A DNA stretch of 40,453 nucleotides, taken from IMG/VR virus record IMGVR_UViG_3300025120_000158, positions 1-40,453 of that record; one strand, 5' to 3'. The notes under the pieces are model-generated. The model ran no database searches. It was given only the letters and a program-made list of their open reading frames with translations, and was not told the origin of the DNA. The translations under genes and the position numbers were made by a program. Positions 23,161 to 30,867 of this stretch are shown piece by piece. The DNA comes from a virus. Position 1 is the stretch's first letter. Every line of letters starts with the position of its first letter.

Positions 23161-23513
23161 TAGTCTTGAGATCTTCCGTGAGCTTTGTAATGATCTTCAG
23201 CACGTTCACGATATGGATGTGAACCAGTGGGATTATTCTCTGCACCATCAGCCGGAATAGTATGTGCCCAATCGCCATCTTTAATCGCGTTATGCACAAG
23301 AAGTTGATCCGACACTTCAGCGTCCGTAAACACCCAAGTTAGAACCAATCTCATATCACTATCTTCTAAACTCCAACTAAGATCTCCTTTTGTGAAATCC
23401 CAGTTACTGTCGAATCTGCACAATGCTTTAGCATCGTCTATTGATGTAAAAATCCTGTCAGTGTCGTCACCAGCCCTGACTCTGTATGCGTATCTTAATT
23501 CTCTGTCTGCCAT
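23160..23513 (-). CDS. Unknown small acidic protein
   Basis: 117 residues from the ATG at 23513 (MADRELRYAYRVRAGDD), preferred over the frame start at 23549 because AGGAACAAAC lies before it. Contains FDSNWDFTKGDLSWSLEDSDMRLVLTWVF and a C-terminal charged tail (HPYRERAEDHYKAHGRSQD). No family recognised. A weak GGTAAATA box is 26 bases upstream. Confidence 0.6.
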   Translation of the reverse strand: MADRELRYAYRVRAGDDTDRIFTSIDDAKALCRFDSNWDFTKGDLSWSLEDSDMRLVLTWVFTDAEVSDQLLVHNAIKDGDWAHTIPADGAENNPTGSHPYRERAEDHYKAHGRSQD

Positions 23514-23561
23514 GTTTGTTCCTAGTTGTTGTTTGTTACTATTTACCAATAATAGTCTATT

Positions 23562-24605
23562 TTAAGTGTATGGTAGTTCTTTATCCCTTTTACCGTGTAT
23601 TATAAGCAATGGTCTTTCGACAGTGTTTGAGTCATTGATGGTGCCGTGATCATAGTAGAATTGGTTAAAAAATACACCGTTGTCCAAGGGCAGTACTCCG
23701 GCCACACCTAGTTTGAATAGGTGTTTGGTTGTATCTTCGGCTAAATCCCATAAAAACACAGTAGGTCCCTCGATGTCCTCTCTACAATCTCTATCGTAGT
23801 GATCATCTATGTGGGGGGCGAATGCCTGTCCGGGTAGAGACGTCTGTAGCGTTATGTTCAAGATTTTAGTGAATCCCAGTTTGCGGATCAATTTTTTAAG
23901 TTCGTCACCTTTTATTGTATCGATTTCTATGTATGGGTATACGCTGTTCCTACGTATTGCCCGTCCTTGCATAATTTTATTTTTAGTATTGCTTTCCTTG
24001 GTAGGCATCTCGTATTCAATTTCTATTTCACAGTCAATTGGTATTTCTCGTAGAATCTTTGTCTTATCACAATCCTGTAACAAAGATTCTTCACAGACTT
24101 CATAGGGTGTTCTTTTCAAATCTTTCTTCCACCAACGGGGGCCGTTGCCGTGCCTGAAGTAGGACTTGATCATCTCTGGCCAGTTGTCGTCTACCTCTAT
24201 ACTTTTATCAACAGTGAAGAGATAATCATCGAATAAGTCTTTTCCATAGTCGCCATTCCTGATGGATCTGGCATGTGTTTGAAGCATGTGTCCTATTTCT
24301 GTGTGTATCCATATCGAATAGAATCCCTCTGTCCATAGGCTGTTTGCAGGTTGGAATCTTTTACCTGTGGATGTTTCTGTGAAGAAACCTGTATGCAGGA
24401 AGTGTCCTATCGATTGGCCGTTGATCGTGATGTCCGTGATGTCTACTTTTTCACCATGATATTCTACTATTAGATTGTACCATCCGTTTTGAATGTCAAA
24501 GGCAGTTCCGGAAGTGAAACTTACTTTACCATCACTTAGGTTACTCAGGTAATAGTTCTTAAGTTCAACGTTTGTGTCTATTGATAATGTAAAGTTTTTA
24601 TGCAT
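23562..24605 (-). CDS. 2OG-Fe(II) oxygenase-like protein with N-terminal beta domain
   Basis: 347 residues from the ATG at 24605, which overlaps the stop of the upstream dehydrogenase gene by 8 bases. Residues 1-110 look beta-rich (DITDITINGQSIGHFL), like a small carbohydrate-binding or jelly-roll module. The C-terminal part has APHIDDHYDRD (His265-x-Asp267), FYYDHGTIN (His320) and ERPLLIIHG (Arg331), the four ligands of a 2OG dioxygenase. The role is probably hydroxylation of a sugar or protein in the surface-glycan cluster. Confidence is high for the fold, low for the substrate. Confidence 0.7.
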   Translation of the reverse strand: MHKNFTLSIDTNVELKNYYLSNLSDGKVSFTSGTAFDIQNGWYNLIVEYHGEKVDITDITINGQSIGHFLHTGFFTETSTGKRFQPANSLWTEGFYSIWIHTEIGHMLQTHARSIRNGDYGKDLFDDYLFTVDKSIEVDDNWPEMIKSYFRHGNGPRWWKKDLKRTPYEVCEESLLQDCDKTKILREIPIDCEIEIEYEMPTKESNTKNKIMQGRAIRRNSVYPYIEIDTIKGDELKKLIRKLGFTKILNITLQTSLPGQAFAPHIDDHYDRDCREDIEGPTVFLWDLAEDTTKHLFKLGVAGVLPLDNGVFFNQFYYDHGTINDSNTVERPLLIIHGKRDKELPYT

Positions 24606-25770
24606 CTGTGTGCGAACCATAATGGACAACATTCTTCGCTTTTGGATATGTCCTCCATGGATCAAATATCATAGTTGTTTCGTCTGCAGATATTTTATCT
24701 GACTCGTGTACTCTCACTATCACCTCGACCGGGGCATCTATGCCATTGACAATCTGTCCCCCGTGCTTCGTTACGAAGTGTTGCAACAACAACGAGCTCG
24801 ACCCGTCTGGCATGTTCACTCCTGGCTTGTAAGAATCTGAGGAGAACCATACATTGTTTCCGTGTGTCAATATTGCTTTGGCCATGTTTTCTGCTTGTTT
24901 CTCACGTGCCGTCATTATGCTCTCGAACATGTCGTACCCTAGGTCGAGATCTTTGGCCAACCAACGCAGTGCGATGTTATCTCTGGGGTGGCATGCACCA
25001 CCGTCGCCCATCCCTGCTTTCATGTAACGTGAACTGATGATCCTCATTGTGCTTTTTGATAACGCCTCTGTTACTGTATCAACATTCATGTGGCCAATTT
25101 TATGTGCAACATCCTGTATCATGTTGACCAAAGCGACCTTGGTGCTGATAAATGTGTTGTAGAATATTTTCATTGACTCTGCTTCCTCATATGTTCCAAT
25201 TTCTACTCTTGGCATGTTGTCGCATACTTGGTTGTAGAAACTTTCAAGCAGTTCAGATCTAATTTTACAGTTTGTTCCTGCACGTCCTTTCTTGGAACCT
25301 ATCATGATCATCTCTGGGTTGATCATGTCATCTGCCACTGTGCCCATGGCTATCAGATAAGGATTGTACATCAATTTTGTGTTTGTTACAATTGGAGCAA
25401 ACTCTCTTCTAGTTGTCCCTGGTAACACCGTTGATATCAGAACCAATGTCTGTGCCTCGGTCATATGTTTATTACATGTGTGTAATACTTTTTTTACTGC
25501 ATCGTAATTGAAATCTTTCACAGGCAAGTGACTAGTCGGTGATCTTCCGTCGTATCCATCTTCATGTGGAGTGGGTGTAGCAACAAACACTATGTCCCTG
25601 TCTTCTACTGTTTCACTTATACTGTCTTTTATATCAATATGGTTGCTGGTCTTGTTTACTATGTCGTATCCAGATACTTCAAAACCTTTCTTGGATATGG
25701 CTTCTGCACATGGCATACCTAGTTTGCCTAGACCTATGAATCCTATCTTTGTTCCGTAAATTTTATTCAT
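24598..25770 (-). CDS. UDP-glucose/GDP-mannose dehydrogenase family protein
   Basis: 390 residues from the ATG at 25770; an in-frame ATG at 25800 would add 10. KIGFIGLGKLGMP is the NAD-binding Rossmann loop, FVATPTPHEDGYDG and LISTVLPGTT follow as in the family, TYEEAESMKIFYNTFISTKVALVNMI is the central helix, and GDGGACHPRDN holds the catalytic Cys260 (normally GGxCxPKD). These enzymes oxidise a nucleotide sugar to the uronic acid. The following genes encode a 2OG oxygenase and, on the other strand, a glycosyltransferase. The precise sugar nucleotide is unknown. Confidence 0.85.
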   Translation of the reverse strand: MNKIYGTKIGFIGLGKLGMPCAEAISKKGFEVSGYDIVNKTSNHIDIKDSISETVEDRDIVFVATPTPHEDGYDGRSPTSHLPVKDFNYDAVKKVLHTCNKHMTEAQTLVLISTVLPGTTRREFAPIVTNTKLMYNPYLIAMGTVADDMINPEMIMIGSKKGRAGTNCKIRSELLESFYNQVCDNMPRVEIGTYEEAESMKIFYNTFISTKVALVNMIQDVAHKIGHMNVDTVTEALSKSTMRIISSRYMKAGMGDGGACHPRDNIALRWLAKDLDLGYDMFESIMTAREKQAENMAKAILTHGNNVWFSSDSYKPGVNMPDGSSSLLLQHFVTKHGGQIVNGIDAPVEVIVRVHESDKISADETTMIFDPWRTYPKAKNVVHYGSHTDA

Positions 25771-25822
25771 TTTAAATTCTTTCTGTTCATCTATATGCAT
25801 AATTATCTATTATAATGTACTA

Positions 25823-25830
25823 TATAAATT
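25823..25830 (+). promoter_or_regulatory. Possible late-type promoter box (TATAAATT)
   Basis: Plus-strand TATAAATT, one base off consensus, lies 18 bases before the glycosyltransferase ATG at 25849. Confidence 0.35.
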
Positions 25831-25848
25831 TTCTTGCTGTTGAACGTT

Positions 25849-26865
25849 ATGAATAATGTTCGGATAGCACTCAAGGTCGTAGAAGATCAAATCCGTAACG
25901 AGCATGAGTTAATCAATGCCATCACAGATGATGCACCAGGTACATTAGAAATATTGATAGATGAGGGTCCAGACCTGTCCGTAATAAAACTTTTTGGTAA
26001 GAGTTTTGTAGAGTCATTGCACCTACTGGCAGACAATCTAGGAATAGATAAAAAAAATATAAAAATCACTACATTCAATCTCACACAGGACCTTTCGGTG
26101 TGGCCCAACATCGAGATACAACACCCAACGGAATACTTCACTGCCGCAGATAGGTTCGAAGTGCCGCTGGATAAGAAAATACAGAAACATTTTGGAGTGT
26201 TCGTAGGTACCAGCAGATGGCATAGATTATATATTGCCAGCATGATGCACGGACTGTACAAAGACAAGACCATGATGTCTTTCTGGCAACATCATCTCAA
26301 CGGTAGCATGCCAGCAAACTTGCGAATGGATGACGTGATGCTCAAAGACACCGATGAACCACTGCGTGAACGTATGTTTGATTTCGTCAAACAGTTACCT
26401 TTGCATCTCGACAAGGAAGATGTTAAAATCAACGACAACAAGGGTGCAGACATCACGAGGGGAGATTGGGAAACTCCATACGAGATATTGCCATATTACA
26501 ATAGAATATTCATCGATATTGTGTGTGAGACCTGGCATGAGGGACAGTGTTTCCTGCCCAACGAGAAGACAGGACGACCAATCATTGCCAAGACACCTTT
26601 CATTGCATACGCCGGCAAGGGGTTCCTAGGGAATCTCAAGAAAATCGGTTTCAAGACATTCGACAAGTGGTGGTCCGAGGGCTACGATAACCATGAAGGT
26701 GTTAAGAGGATACAATACATGTTGAGGGAGATAAGAACAATATCCAACTATCCTGTAGATAGATTACAAGAGATACATCAGGAAATGATGCCAACTCTCC
26801 AACACAACTACGAAACTATAAAGTCTCTGACCCCAGAGACGATGTTAGAAAAATTAAAATCCTAG
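25849..26865 (+). CDS. Glycosyltransferase-like protein (GT10-type C-terminal domain)
   Basis: 338 residues from the ATG at 25849; a TTG in frame 15 bases earlier is less likely. RIFIDIVCETWHEGQCFLPNEKTGRPIIAKTPFIAY followed by FLGNLKKIGFKTFDKWWSEGYDN has the same C-terminal pattern as the gene at 14286, so both are probably diverged paralogues. It would add a sugar to a glycan. Its 3' end overlaps the convergent 2OG oxygenase gene by 4 bases. Confidence 0.65.
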   Translation: MNNVRIALKVVEDQIRNEHELINAITDDAPGTLEILIDEGPDLSVIKLFGKSFVESLHLLADNLGIDKKNIKITTFNLTQDLSVWPNIEIQHPTEYFTAADRFEVPLDKKIQKHFGVFVGTSRWHRLYIASMMHGLYKDKTMMSFWQHHLNGSMPANLRMDDVMLKDTDEPLRERMFDFVKQLPLHLDKEDVKINDNKGADITRGDWETPYEILPYYNRIFIDIVCETWHEGQCFLPNEKTGRPIIAKTPFIAYAGKGFLGNLKKIGFKTFDKWWSEGYDNHEGVKRIQYMLREIRTISNYPVDRLQEIHQEMMPTLQHNYETIKSLTPETMLEKLKS

Positions 26866-27599
26866 TCCTGCTCCGGAACGTCGTATGGTTGTTGGTTCTT
26901 CTCATCATACCAGTATAGACTCCTGTGAGGGTTCTTGTCTAGTTTGTAGTTTGACATCTCGCTCACGTAGTAGAACATACGGAATCCATCACGGTACGTG
27001 CCTTCAGGACATTCCATTGGTTCAGGGTGTCCGTGGAAACCAAACTTGTGATGTCTGAATATGACTGCACGTCCGGCCTCTGGGTAGTACCTTGTCCTAC
27101 ATTCCTTCCGCTCGAAGTCCCAGAACTGTAAGTCTCCATTCCATTCCGGTTGCCATTCTTGATTTAGGTATATGTTTATGGACAGCATTCTATACAACTT
27201 TAGTGTATTGTTGAAATTGAAGTCACTGTGTAGTTTAAGGCTGTCACCACGTGTGCATCTCATGTAACCTGCTCCCACCATGTGGGGATCAGGTATTAGG
27301 TCATGGTGTCCTGTGACCTCTCCCAACCAGACTAGAAATTTTCTAGAGCTCATTGCATTCTTGACTTCGTTGGCTACTGATAAGTCTTCCACATCCTGTC
27401 TCTCTATCATGTGACTTCCATTCCTAGTGAATTCACGTGTCCACTTGAGATTGTTACATTCCTGTTTCATTGCCGCGATGGTCTCACTCGGTAGGAAATT
27501 ATCTATGGCTATGTTTGGATAGGGAGGCGACTTCACGTAGTCAATGTTCAACTGTGTTGTGTTTGATAGCCTGTTGATAATTTTGTCTACTAGTTGCAT
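26862..27599 (-). CDS. Prolyl-4-hydroxylase-type 2OG-Fe(II) oxygenase
   Basis: 245 residues. DSLKLHSDFNFN gives His124-x-Asp126, EWNGDLQFWD is the conserved core turn, FGFHGHPEP gives His189 and YRDGFRMFYYV supplies Arg207 for 2-oxoglutarate. PPYPNIAIDNFLPSETIAAM is the typical N-terminal opening of this family. Such proteins are frequent in marine T4-like phages, and their substrates in infection are unknown. A tandem 11-bp repeat lies just upstream. Confidence 0.82.
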   Translation of the reverse strand: MQLVDKIINRLSNTTQLNIDYVKSPPYPNIAIDNFLPSETIAAMKQECNNLKWTREFTRNGSHMIERQDVEDLSVANEVKNAMSSRKFLVWLGEVTGHHDLIPDPHMVGAGYMRCTRGDSLKLHSDFNFNNTLKLYRMLSINIYLNQEWQPEWNGDLQFWDFERKECRTRYYPEAGRAVIFRHHKFGFHGHPEPMECPEGTYRDGFRMFYYVSEMSNYKLDKNPHRSLYWYDEKNQQPYDVPEQD

Positions 27600-27611
27600 T
27601 AACTGTAATTA

Positions 27612-27633
27612 TGGCTCGCTATTGGCTCGCTAT
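27612..27633. repeat. Two tandem copies of an 11-bp repeat
   Basis: TGGCTCGCTAT occurs twice back to back just upstream of the 2OG oxygenase gene. It is part of a repeat-rich stretch that continues at 27979-28055. Confidence 0.8.
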
Positions 27634-27653
27634 TAGGTCTCTGATTTTTAGTA

Positions 27654-27890
27654 TTATTTTGAGTAGTCCGGAGTTGGTCCACCGTATTTGTTACCTTTGA
27701 TCCGCTTGCCACTGACTTTCATTGTCTTACCGCCTACCTTCTCATTACGGCTACCGGTACGTTTCCTTTTGCCTTGTGACTTGCATGACGATATCCATGA
27801 CGCTGGTAGATCTTTTGCAGGTCTGGAACAAGCACTGGCCGGTGCTGGTCCTATGTTCTCATCTGTGTTGTATATCTCAAATATCTTCAT
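27654..27890 (-). CDS. Small basic protein with MKIFEI-type N-terminus
   Basis: 78 residues from the ATG at 27890 (MKIFEIYNTDENIGPAPA). The C-terminal half is strongly basic and Gly-rich (CKSQGKRKRTGSRNEKVGG, then KRIKGNKYGG). The opening resembles that of the 28076 gene. A late-type box lies 8 bases before the ATG. A DNA-binding or internal head role is possible but not shown. Confidence 0.6.
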   Translation of the reverse strand: MKIFEIYNTDENIGPAPASACSRPAKDLPASWISSCKSQGKRKRTGSRNEKVGGKTMKVSGKRIKGNKYGGPTPDYSK

Positions 27891-27898
27891 CGCAACTG

Positions 27899-27906
27899 TA
27901 TTTAAC
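27899..27906 (-). promoter_or_regulatory. Late-type promoter box (GTTAAATA)
   Basis: The minus-strand box ends 8 bases before the ATG at 27890, and no Shine-Dalgarno site is present. Confidence 0.42.
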
Positions 27907-27978
27907 ACATCCGTCCATGCGAAGTTGATCTTGTGCAGAATGTAGCACTTGTAACAAAATGTTATCAGTTCCTTTGTT

Positions 27979-28014
27979 TAAGCATCAGTATAAGCATCAG
28001 TATAAGCATCAGTA
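27979..28014. repeat. Three perfect tandem copies of a 12-bp repeat
   Basis: TAAGCATCAGTA repeats three times without gaps between the divergent basic-protein genes. Confidence 0.9.
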
Positions 28015-28055
28015 AGGTTTAGTTAGTTAGGTGTAAGGTTTAGTTTAGTTAGGTG
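28013..28055. repeat. Two tandem copies of a 21-22 bp repeat
   Basis: TAAGGTTTAGTTAGTTAGGTG and a second copy with one extra T follow the 12-bp repeats and run up to the late promoter at 28063. A third partial copy (TAAGG) follows. Confidence 0.85.
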
Positions 28056-28062
28056 TAAGGCC

Positions 28063-28070
28063 TATAAATA
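28063..28070 (+). promoter_or_regulatory. T4 late promoter, perfect consensus TATAAATA
   Basis: Plus-strand TATAAATA ends 5 bases before the ATG at 28076 (TATAAATACTCGTATG), giving a predicted leaderless mRNA. It is one of two perfect copies, the other being on the opposite strand at 14272. Confidence 0.75.
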
Positions 28071-28075
28071 CTCGT

Positions 28076-28576
28076 ATGAAGATAACCGAAGTTCTGATAG
28101 CGTCAAAAGAATCCAAAGAGACAGGATCTAGTGCCACAATATCTAGTGCCATCAAAGGCAACCAAACACAAGATGTAGTGCCACAGGATATAGTATCAGA
28201 AAACTTCCAAGGCACTATCGAGGAACAGCCGGATCACTCTGCCATCGCGGAGGGCGTGAGCCAGATCCTGAGGCGTACCAAAGGCAAGGCACCCAAGCAA
28301 GGATTCAGATGCTCATCCGGACCCAGGAAGGGTCGTATCGTTGCCAAACCCAGCACCTGTTTTCAGAAGACAGACCCACAGAAGTCGGCCAAGATCAGGA
28401 AGAAACGTCAGGCCAAGGCCGGGATAGCAGGCAAGAAACTGGCCATGACCAAGAGGTCTGGTGCAGGATCAAAAAGGTTACAAGGTGTCCAAATCAAAAA
28501 AGCCAAGAACAAAGGCAAGTCAGTTGCCAAAAGAGTTAGGGGTCGTTCTCCGGTCAAGTCAAAGATAGTCAAATAG
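28076..28576 (+). CDS. Very basic Lys/Arg/Ala/Ser-rich protein
   Basis: 166 residues. The first ~60 are neutral to acidic (MKITEVLIASKESKETG...QDIVSENFQGTIEEQPD); the remaining ~100 are very basic with repeated KGK, KKA and RSGAGSKR elements, and two Cys. It resembles histone-like or internal head proteins of T4-type phages, which condense DNA and have an N-terminal leader cut by the prohead protease at I/L-x-E sites; ITE at residues 3-5 and VSE later fit loosely. Function is inferred. It has a perfect late promoter. Confidence 0.6.
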   Translation: MKITEVLIASKESKETGSSATISSAIKGNQTQDVVPQDIVSENFQGTIEEQPDHSAIAEGVSQILRRTKGKAPKQGFRCSSGPRKGRIVAKPSTCFQKTDPQKSAKIRKKRQAKAGIAGKKLAMTKRSGAGSKRLQGVQIKKAKNKGKSVAKRVRGRSPVKSKIVK

Positions 28577-28588
28577 GTATTTGGTAAT

Positions 28589-29803
28589 TTAGGTTCGTTT
28601 GGTAAGATGAGATTGCTCTACCCAACTTTTATGACTCTTTGGTCCGGCATGTATGTTATCCCGGGCCTGATCAATCTTTTCAAAAAATGGTAGGACATTG
28701 TCTGAGGCCATACTTGATTTAAGATAATCATAGGTCTCTTCGTCCCAAGATGACAGATAGAAAGGCCTGCCTGATTTTTTACAAACTTCGATGATCATCC
28801 TTATGATTCTGCGAGAGTATTCTTCGCAATTACCATTCACCAAGAATTTGAAATTTCTGTTATACAGTTTCTTCCATCTGTTCAGGTCGTCCTGTGATAA
28901 CTGTCTATTAAATGTCTTCCATGCCCAATGTTTGAAATCCATGGTGGCCCATTCACTCTGTAATGTGGAAGGCACCCGAGTGACCGCACCGCTTGGCAGA
29001 GTAAACCTTGTTAATTTCCTTGTCAGATTTGGCAAGAGTATCACTGTGGTCTCCCAATTGAATTTTTTCAAGGCGTTGACTAAATTCAGATAGATCCCAT
29101 CTATTCCTAGTCCGCCCAAAGATAGGTTCAACGGATCTTCTGTCAGCAACATTGGCCACACTTCCTGGGGGAGTAAGGCACTACCACGGGTCGCCGAACA
29201 ACCGAAACAACCAAATTCATAGTTCTTGTCCTGCTTATAGGGAGGATGAGGCATGTTTTCATAGACTTTTTTCTTCATCTGTTGCTCCAACAACCACGGC
29301 TCGGCAGTTTCGATACCATAGCCAAACACGGATTCAAAGGAAGTGTTCTCAAAATAGCAGACCAACCTGTTATCAAATACGAAATCATTCCTTTTATCAC
29401 TGGAGTAGTATGGAGACCAGAAAAATTTCTTCATATTCTCCCTCACGATCAAATTCAGTTCACCGTTGAGATGTATTTCTGATATCTTATCTAACCTGTG
29501 GTCATCAACATACTTGTTATCGATCACATCAAATGCCAAGAAGTCCTGCATCTCCTCATGATCCACATCTATGGAATTGATACAAAATGAATCTATCTCT
29601 AATTTTGATTCTGTTCCAACCTCAAAATTTTGGACAGTCAGTATAGGACTCTGATTTATAGAATTATCGGAGTGTGAAATGTTAAATTCTTTTTCAATTC
29701 CTAGAGTTTCTTCGTGGGTAAGATCAAAGGTTTTACCATTACACGATATTCTTATCGGAGATTCCTGTGTTGAAATTAACTTCAGTCTAAAATTTATCTT
29801 CAT
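28589..29803 (-). CDS. SGNH-family hydrolase with N-terminal beta domain, third copy
   Basis: 404 residues. The C-terminal half has FGCFGCSATRGSALLPQEVWP (a GCS variant of the GDS box, Ser203 as nucleophile), LNLSLGGLGIDG (block II) and ARDNIHAGPKSHKSW (Asp382-x-x-His385), a complete SGNH triad. The N-terminal ~190 residues are beta-rich, perhaps a sugar-binding module, and loosely resemble the front of the 2OG oxygenase at 23562. An acyl or acetyl ester hydrolase/transferase role on surface sugars is inferred. Late-type box 6 bases before the ATG. Confidence 0.75.
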   Translation of the reverse strand: MKINFRLKLISTQESPIRISCNGKTFDLTHEETLGIEKEFNISHSDNSINQSPILTVQNFEVGTESKLEIDSFCINSIDVDHEEMQDFLAFDVIDNKYVDDHRLDKISEIHLNGELNLIVRENMKKFFWSPYYSSDKRNDFVFDNRLVCYFENTSFESVFGYGIETAEPWLLEQQMKKKVYENMPHPPYKQDKNYEFGCFGCSATRGSALLPQEVWPMLLTEDPLNLSLGGLGIDGIYLNLVNALKKFNWETTVILLPNLTRKLTRFTLPSGAVTRVPSTLQSEWATMDFKHWAWKTFNRQLSQDDLNRWKKLYNRNFKFLVNGNCEEYSRRIIRMIIEVCKKSGRPFYLSSWDEETYDYLKSSMASDNVLPFFEKIDQARDNIHAGPKSHKSWVEQSHLTKRT

Positions 29804-29809
29804 CCAAGA

Positions 29810-29817
29810 TACTTATT
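29810..29817 (-). promoter_or_regulatory. Possible late-type box (AATAAGTA)
   Basis: Minus-strand AATAAGTA, one base further from consensus than the others, lies 6 bases before the ATG at 29803. Confidence 0.35.
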
Positions 29818-29836
29818 GAGTTAAACGGTGATGGAA

Positions 29837-30073
29837 TTAATCTTCTAGTTCGATGCCATCGTCCTTTAAGGCTTTTTCTACGATGTCTCTGGGTGAGTAT
29901 GTCCAAACGGTAAATCCGGCCGAGTTCATCTCATCTCCATCCACCACTCCTTCTATGCCCTGTCTCTCTAGGGCAGAATTGATGTCTGGTACTATACTTC
30001 TGTCGATGTCGTTATCCGAGTCACCCAGATCGGCTACTTGGAAATGATGCTTATGTGTTTCATGTATTGTCAT
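29837..30073 (-). CDS. Unknown small acidic protein
   Basis: 78 residues, His-rich start (MTIHETHKHHFQVADLG) and an Asp/Glu-rich remainder. AGGAGAAGAT precedes the ATG. It is the last gene of the minus-strand early-type operon that begins at 31133. No family recognised. Confidence 0.6.
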   Translation of the reverse strand: MTIHETHKHHFQVADLGDSDNDIDRSIVPDINSALERQGIEGVVDGDEMNSAGFTVWTYSPRDIVEKALKDDGIELED

Positions 30074-30081
30074 ATCTTCTC

Positions 30082-30315
30082 CTAATTAATTGATGGTGCA
30101 TCGAAAGGTTGAATACTATCTCCAGTGTCTGCGATGACCTTAACCATCGCTTCGAAGCCTTCGTCTGTTAGGTTGCTTTTATACAATCTCAAGGCCTGTG
30201 CCATCATTGTGCCGGCTATCACTTGATTGTTATACCTGGTCTGTAATTCTATCATCACTTTGAAAACCTCTTGGTAGCAATCGTTCAACAATATATCTTC
30301 TTTTTTCTTACTCAT
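30082..30315 (-). CDS. Unknown small helical protein
   Basis: 77 residues (MSKKKEDILLNDCYQEVFKVM...), mostly helical, with AGGAGAC before the ATG. It overlaps the upstream gene by 4 bases (ATGA). No function recognised. Confidence 0.6.
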   Translation of the reverse strand: MSKKKEDILLNDCYQEVFKVMIELQTRYNNQVIAGTMMAQALRLYKSNLTDEGFEAMVKVIADTGDSIQPFDAPSIN

Positions 30316-30515
30316 TTGCCTGTCTCCTTTATTACATCTTTTAAAATCTGTTGGGCTTCTTCGTGCAAGGATGCCGACAATAGTTTCTGTTCCTTCTTTT
30401 CTTGTATGTTATTGCCTAAGGTCACTATCTTGTATCCTGCAACCGCCGTCTCATTCACACCTACAACGGTCAGAATGAAACCAAATATTGATGATATTAT
30501 CATGACATGATCCAT
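30312..30515 (-). CDS. Small membrane protein
   Basis: 67 residues. One hydrophobic segment (VMIISSIFGFILTVVGV) is followed by a charged helical tail. It lies in the minus early operon and overlaps the tiny gene upstream by 16 bases. No family recognised. Confidence 0.55.
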   Translation of the reverse strand: MDHVMIISSIFGFILTVVGVNETAVAGYKIVTLGNNIQEKKEQKLLSASLHEEAQQILKDVIKETGK

Positions 30516-30592
30516 GGTCCAAACAAGATCAGTATCAACATCGCTGGCACCACTATGGTCATTGGCCAGAAATCTAATAGTTCCAATATCAT
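30500..30592 (-). CDS. 30-residue hydrophobic peptide
   Basis: MILELLDFWPMTIVVPAMLI is followed by ten more mostly hydrophobic residues (LILFGPWIMS), a single membrane segment. It fills the gap between two operon genes and overlaps the next by 16 bases. Only a weak Shine-Dalgarno site (AAAGAAA) is present, so it may not be translated. Confidence 0.42.
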   Translation of the reverse strand: MILELLDFWPMTIVVPAMLILILFGPWIMS

Positions 30593-30609
30593 TTTCTTTG
30601 TTTTCTTTT

Positions 30610-30867
30610 TCATATGAACTTGCTTTCTAGATGGCTCAAGTGTTCTTGGCACCATTCTTTTATTTCGGATTTCATTGGTATGATCTCTGCTTCTCTGTAC
30701 CCAAAGCCGAAACAGATGTGTTGGAACCTGTCTGCGAACTTGTCCGGATCCATCAATGCGTCATCACCATATGGTGTACGACCGTCCAGGTATTCGCCTG
30801 ATATGTAGGAATCCTTCATCTCTTCGTATATCTCTTCTATTGATTTTGTCTGTAATCCTACGGTCAT
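30610..30867 (-). CDS. Unknown small acidic protein
   Basis: 85 residues (MTVGLQTKSIEEIYEEMKDSY...). The ATG overlaps the TAA of the upstream tagged gene (TAATG). No domain recognised, although FGFGYREAEIIPMKSEIKEW suggests a small alpha/beta fold. Confidence 0.6.
   Translation of the reverse strand: MTVGLQTKSIEEIYEEMKDSYISGEYLDGRTPYGDDALMDPDKFADRFQHICFGFGYREAEIIPMKSEIKEWCQEHLSHLESKFI

Noticed and set aside
27979-28055. CRISPR-like array
   Set aside because: Repeats are 12 and 21-22 bp, directly adjacent without unique spacers, and no cas genes are present.
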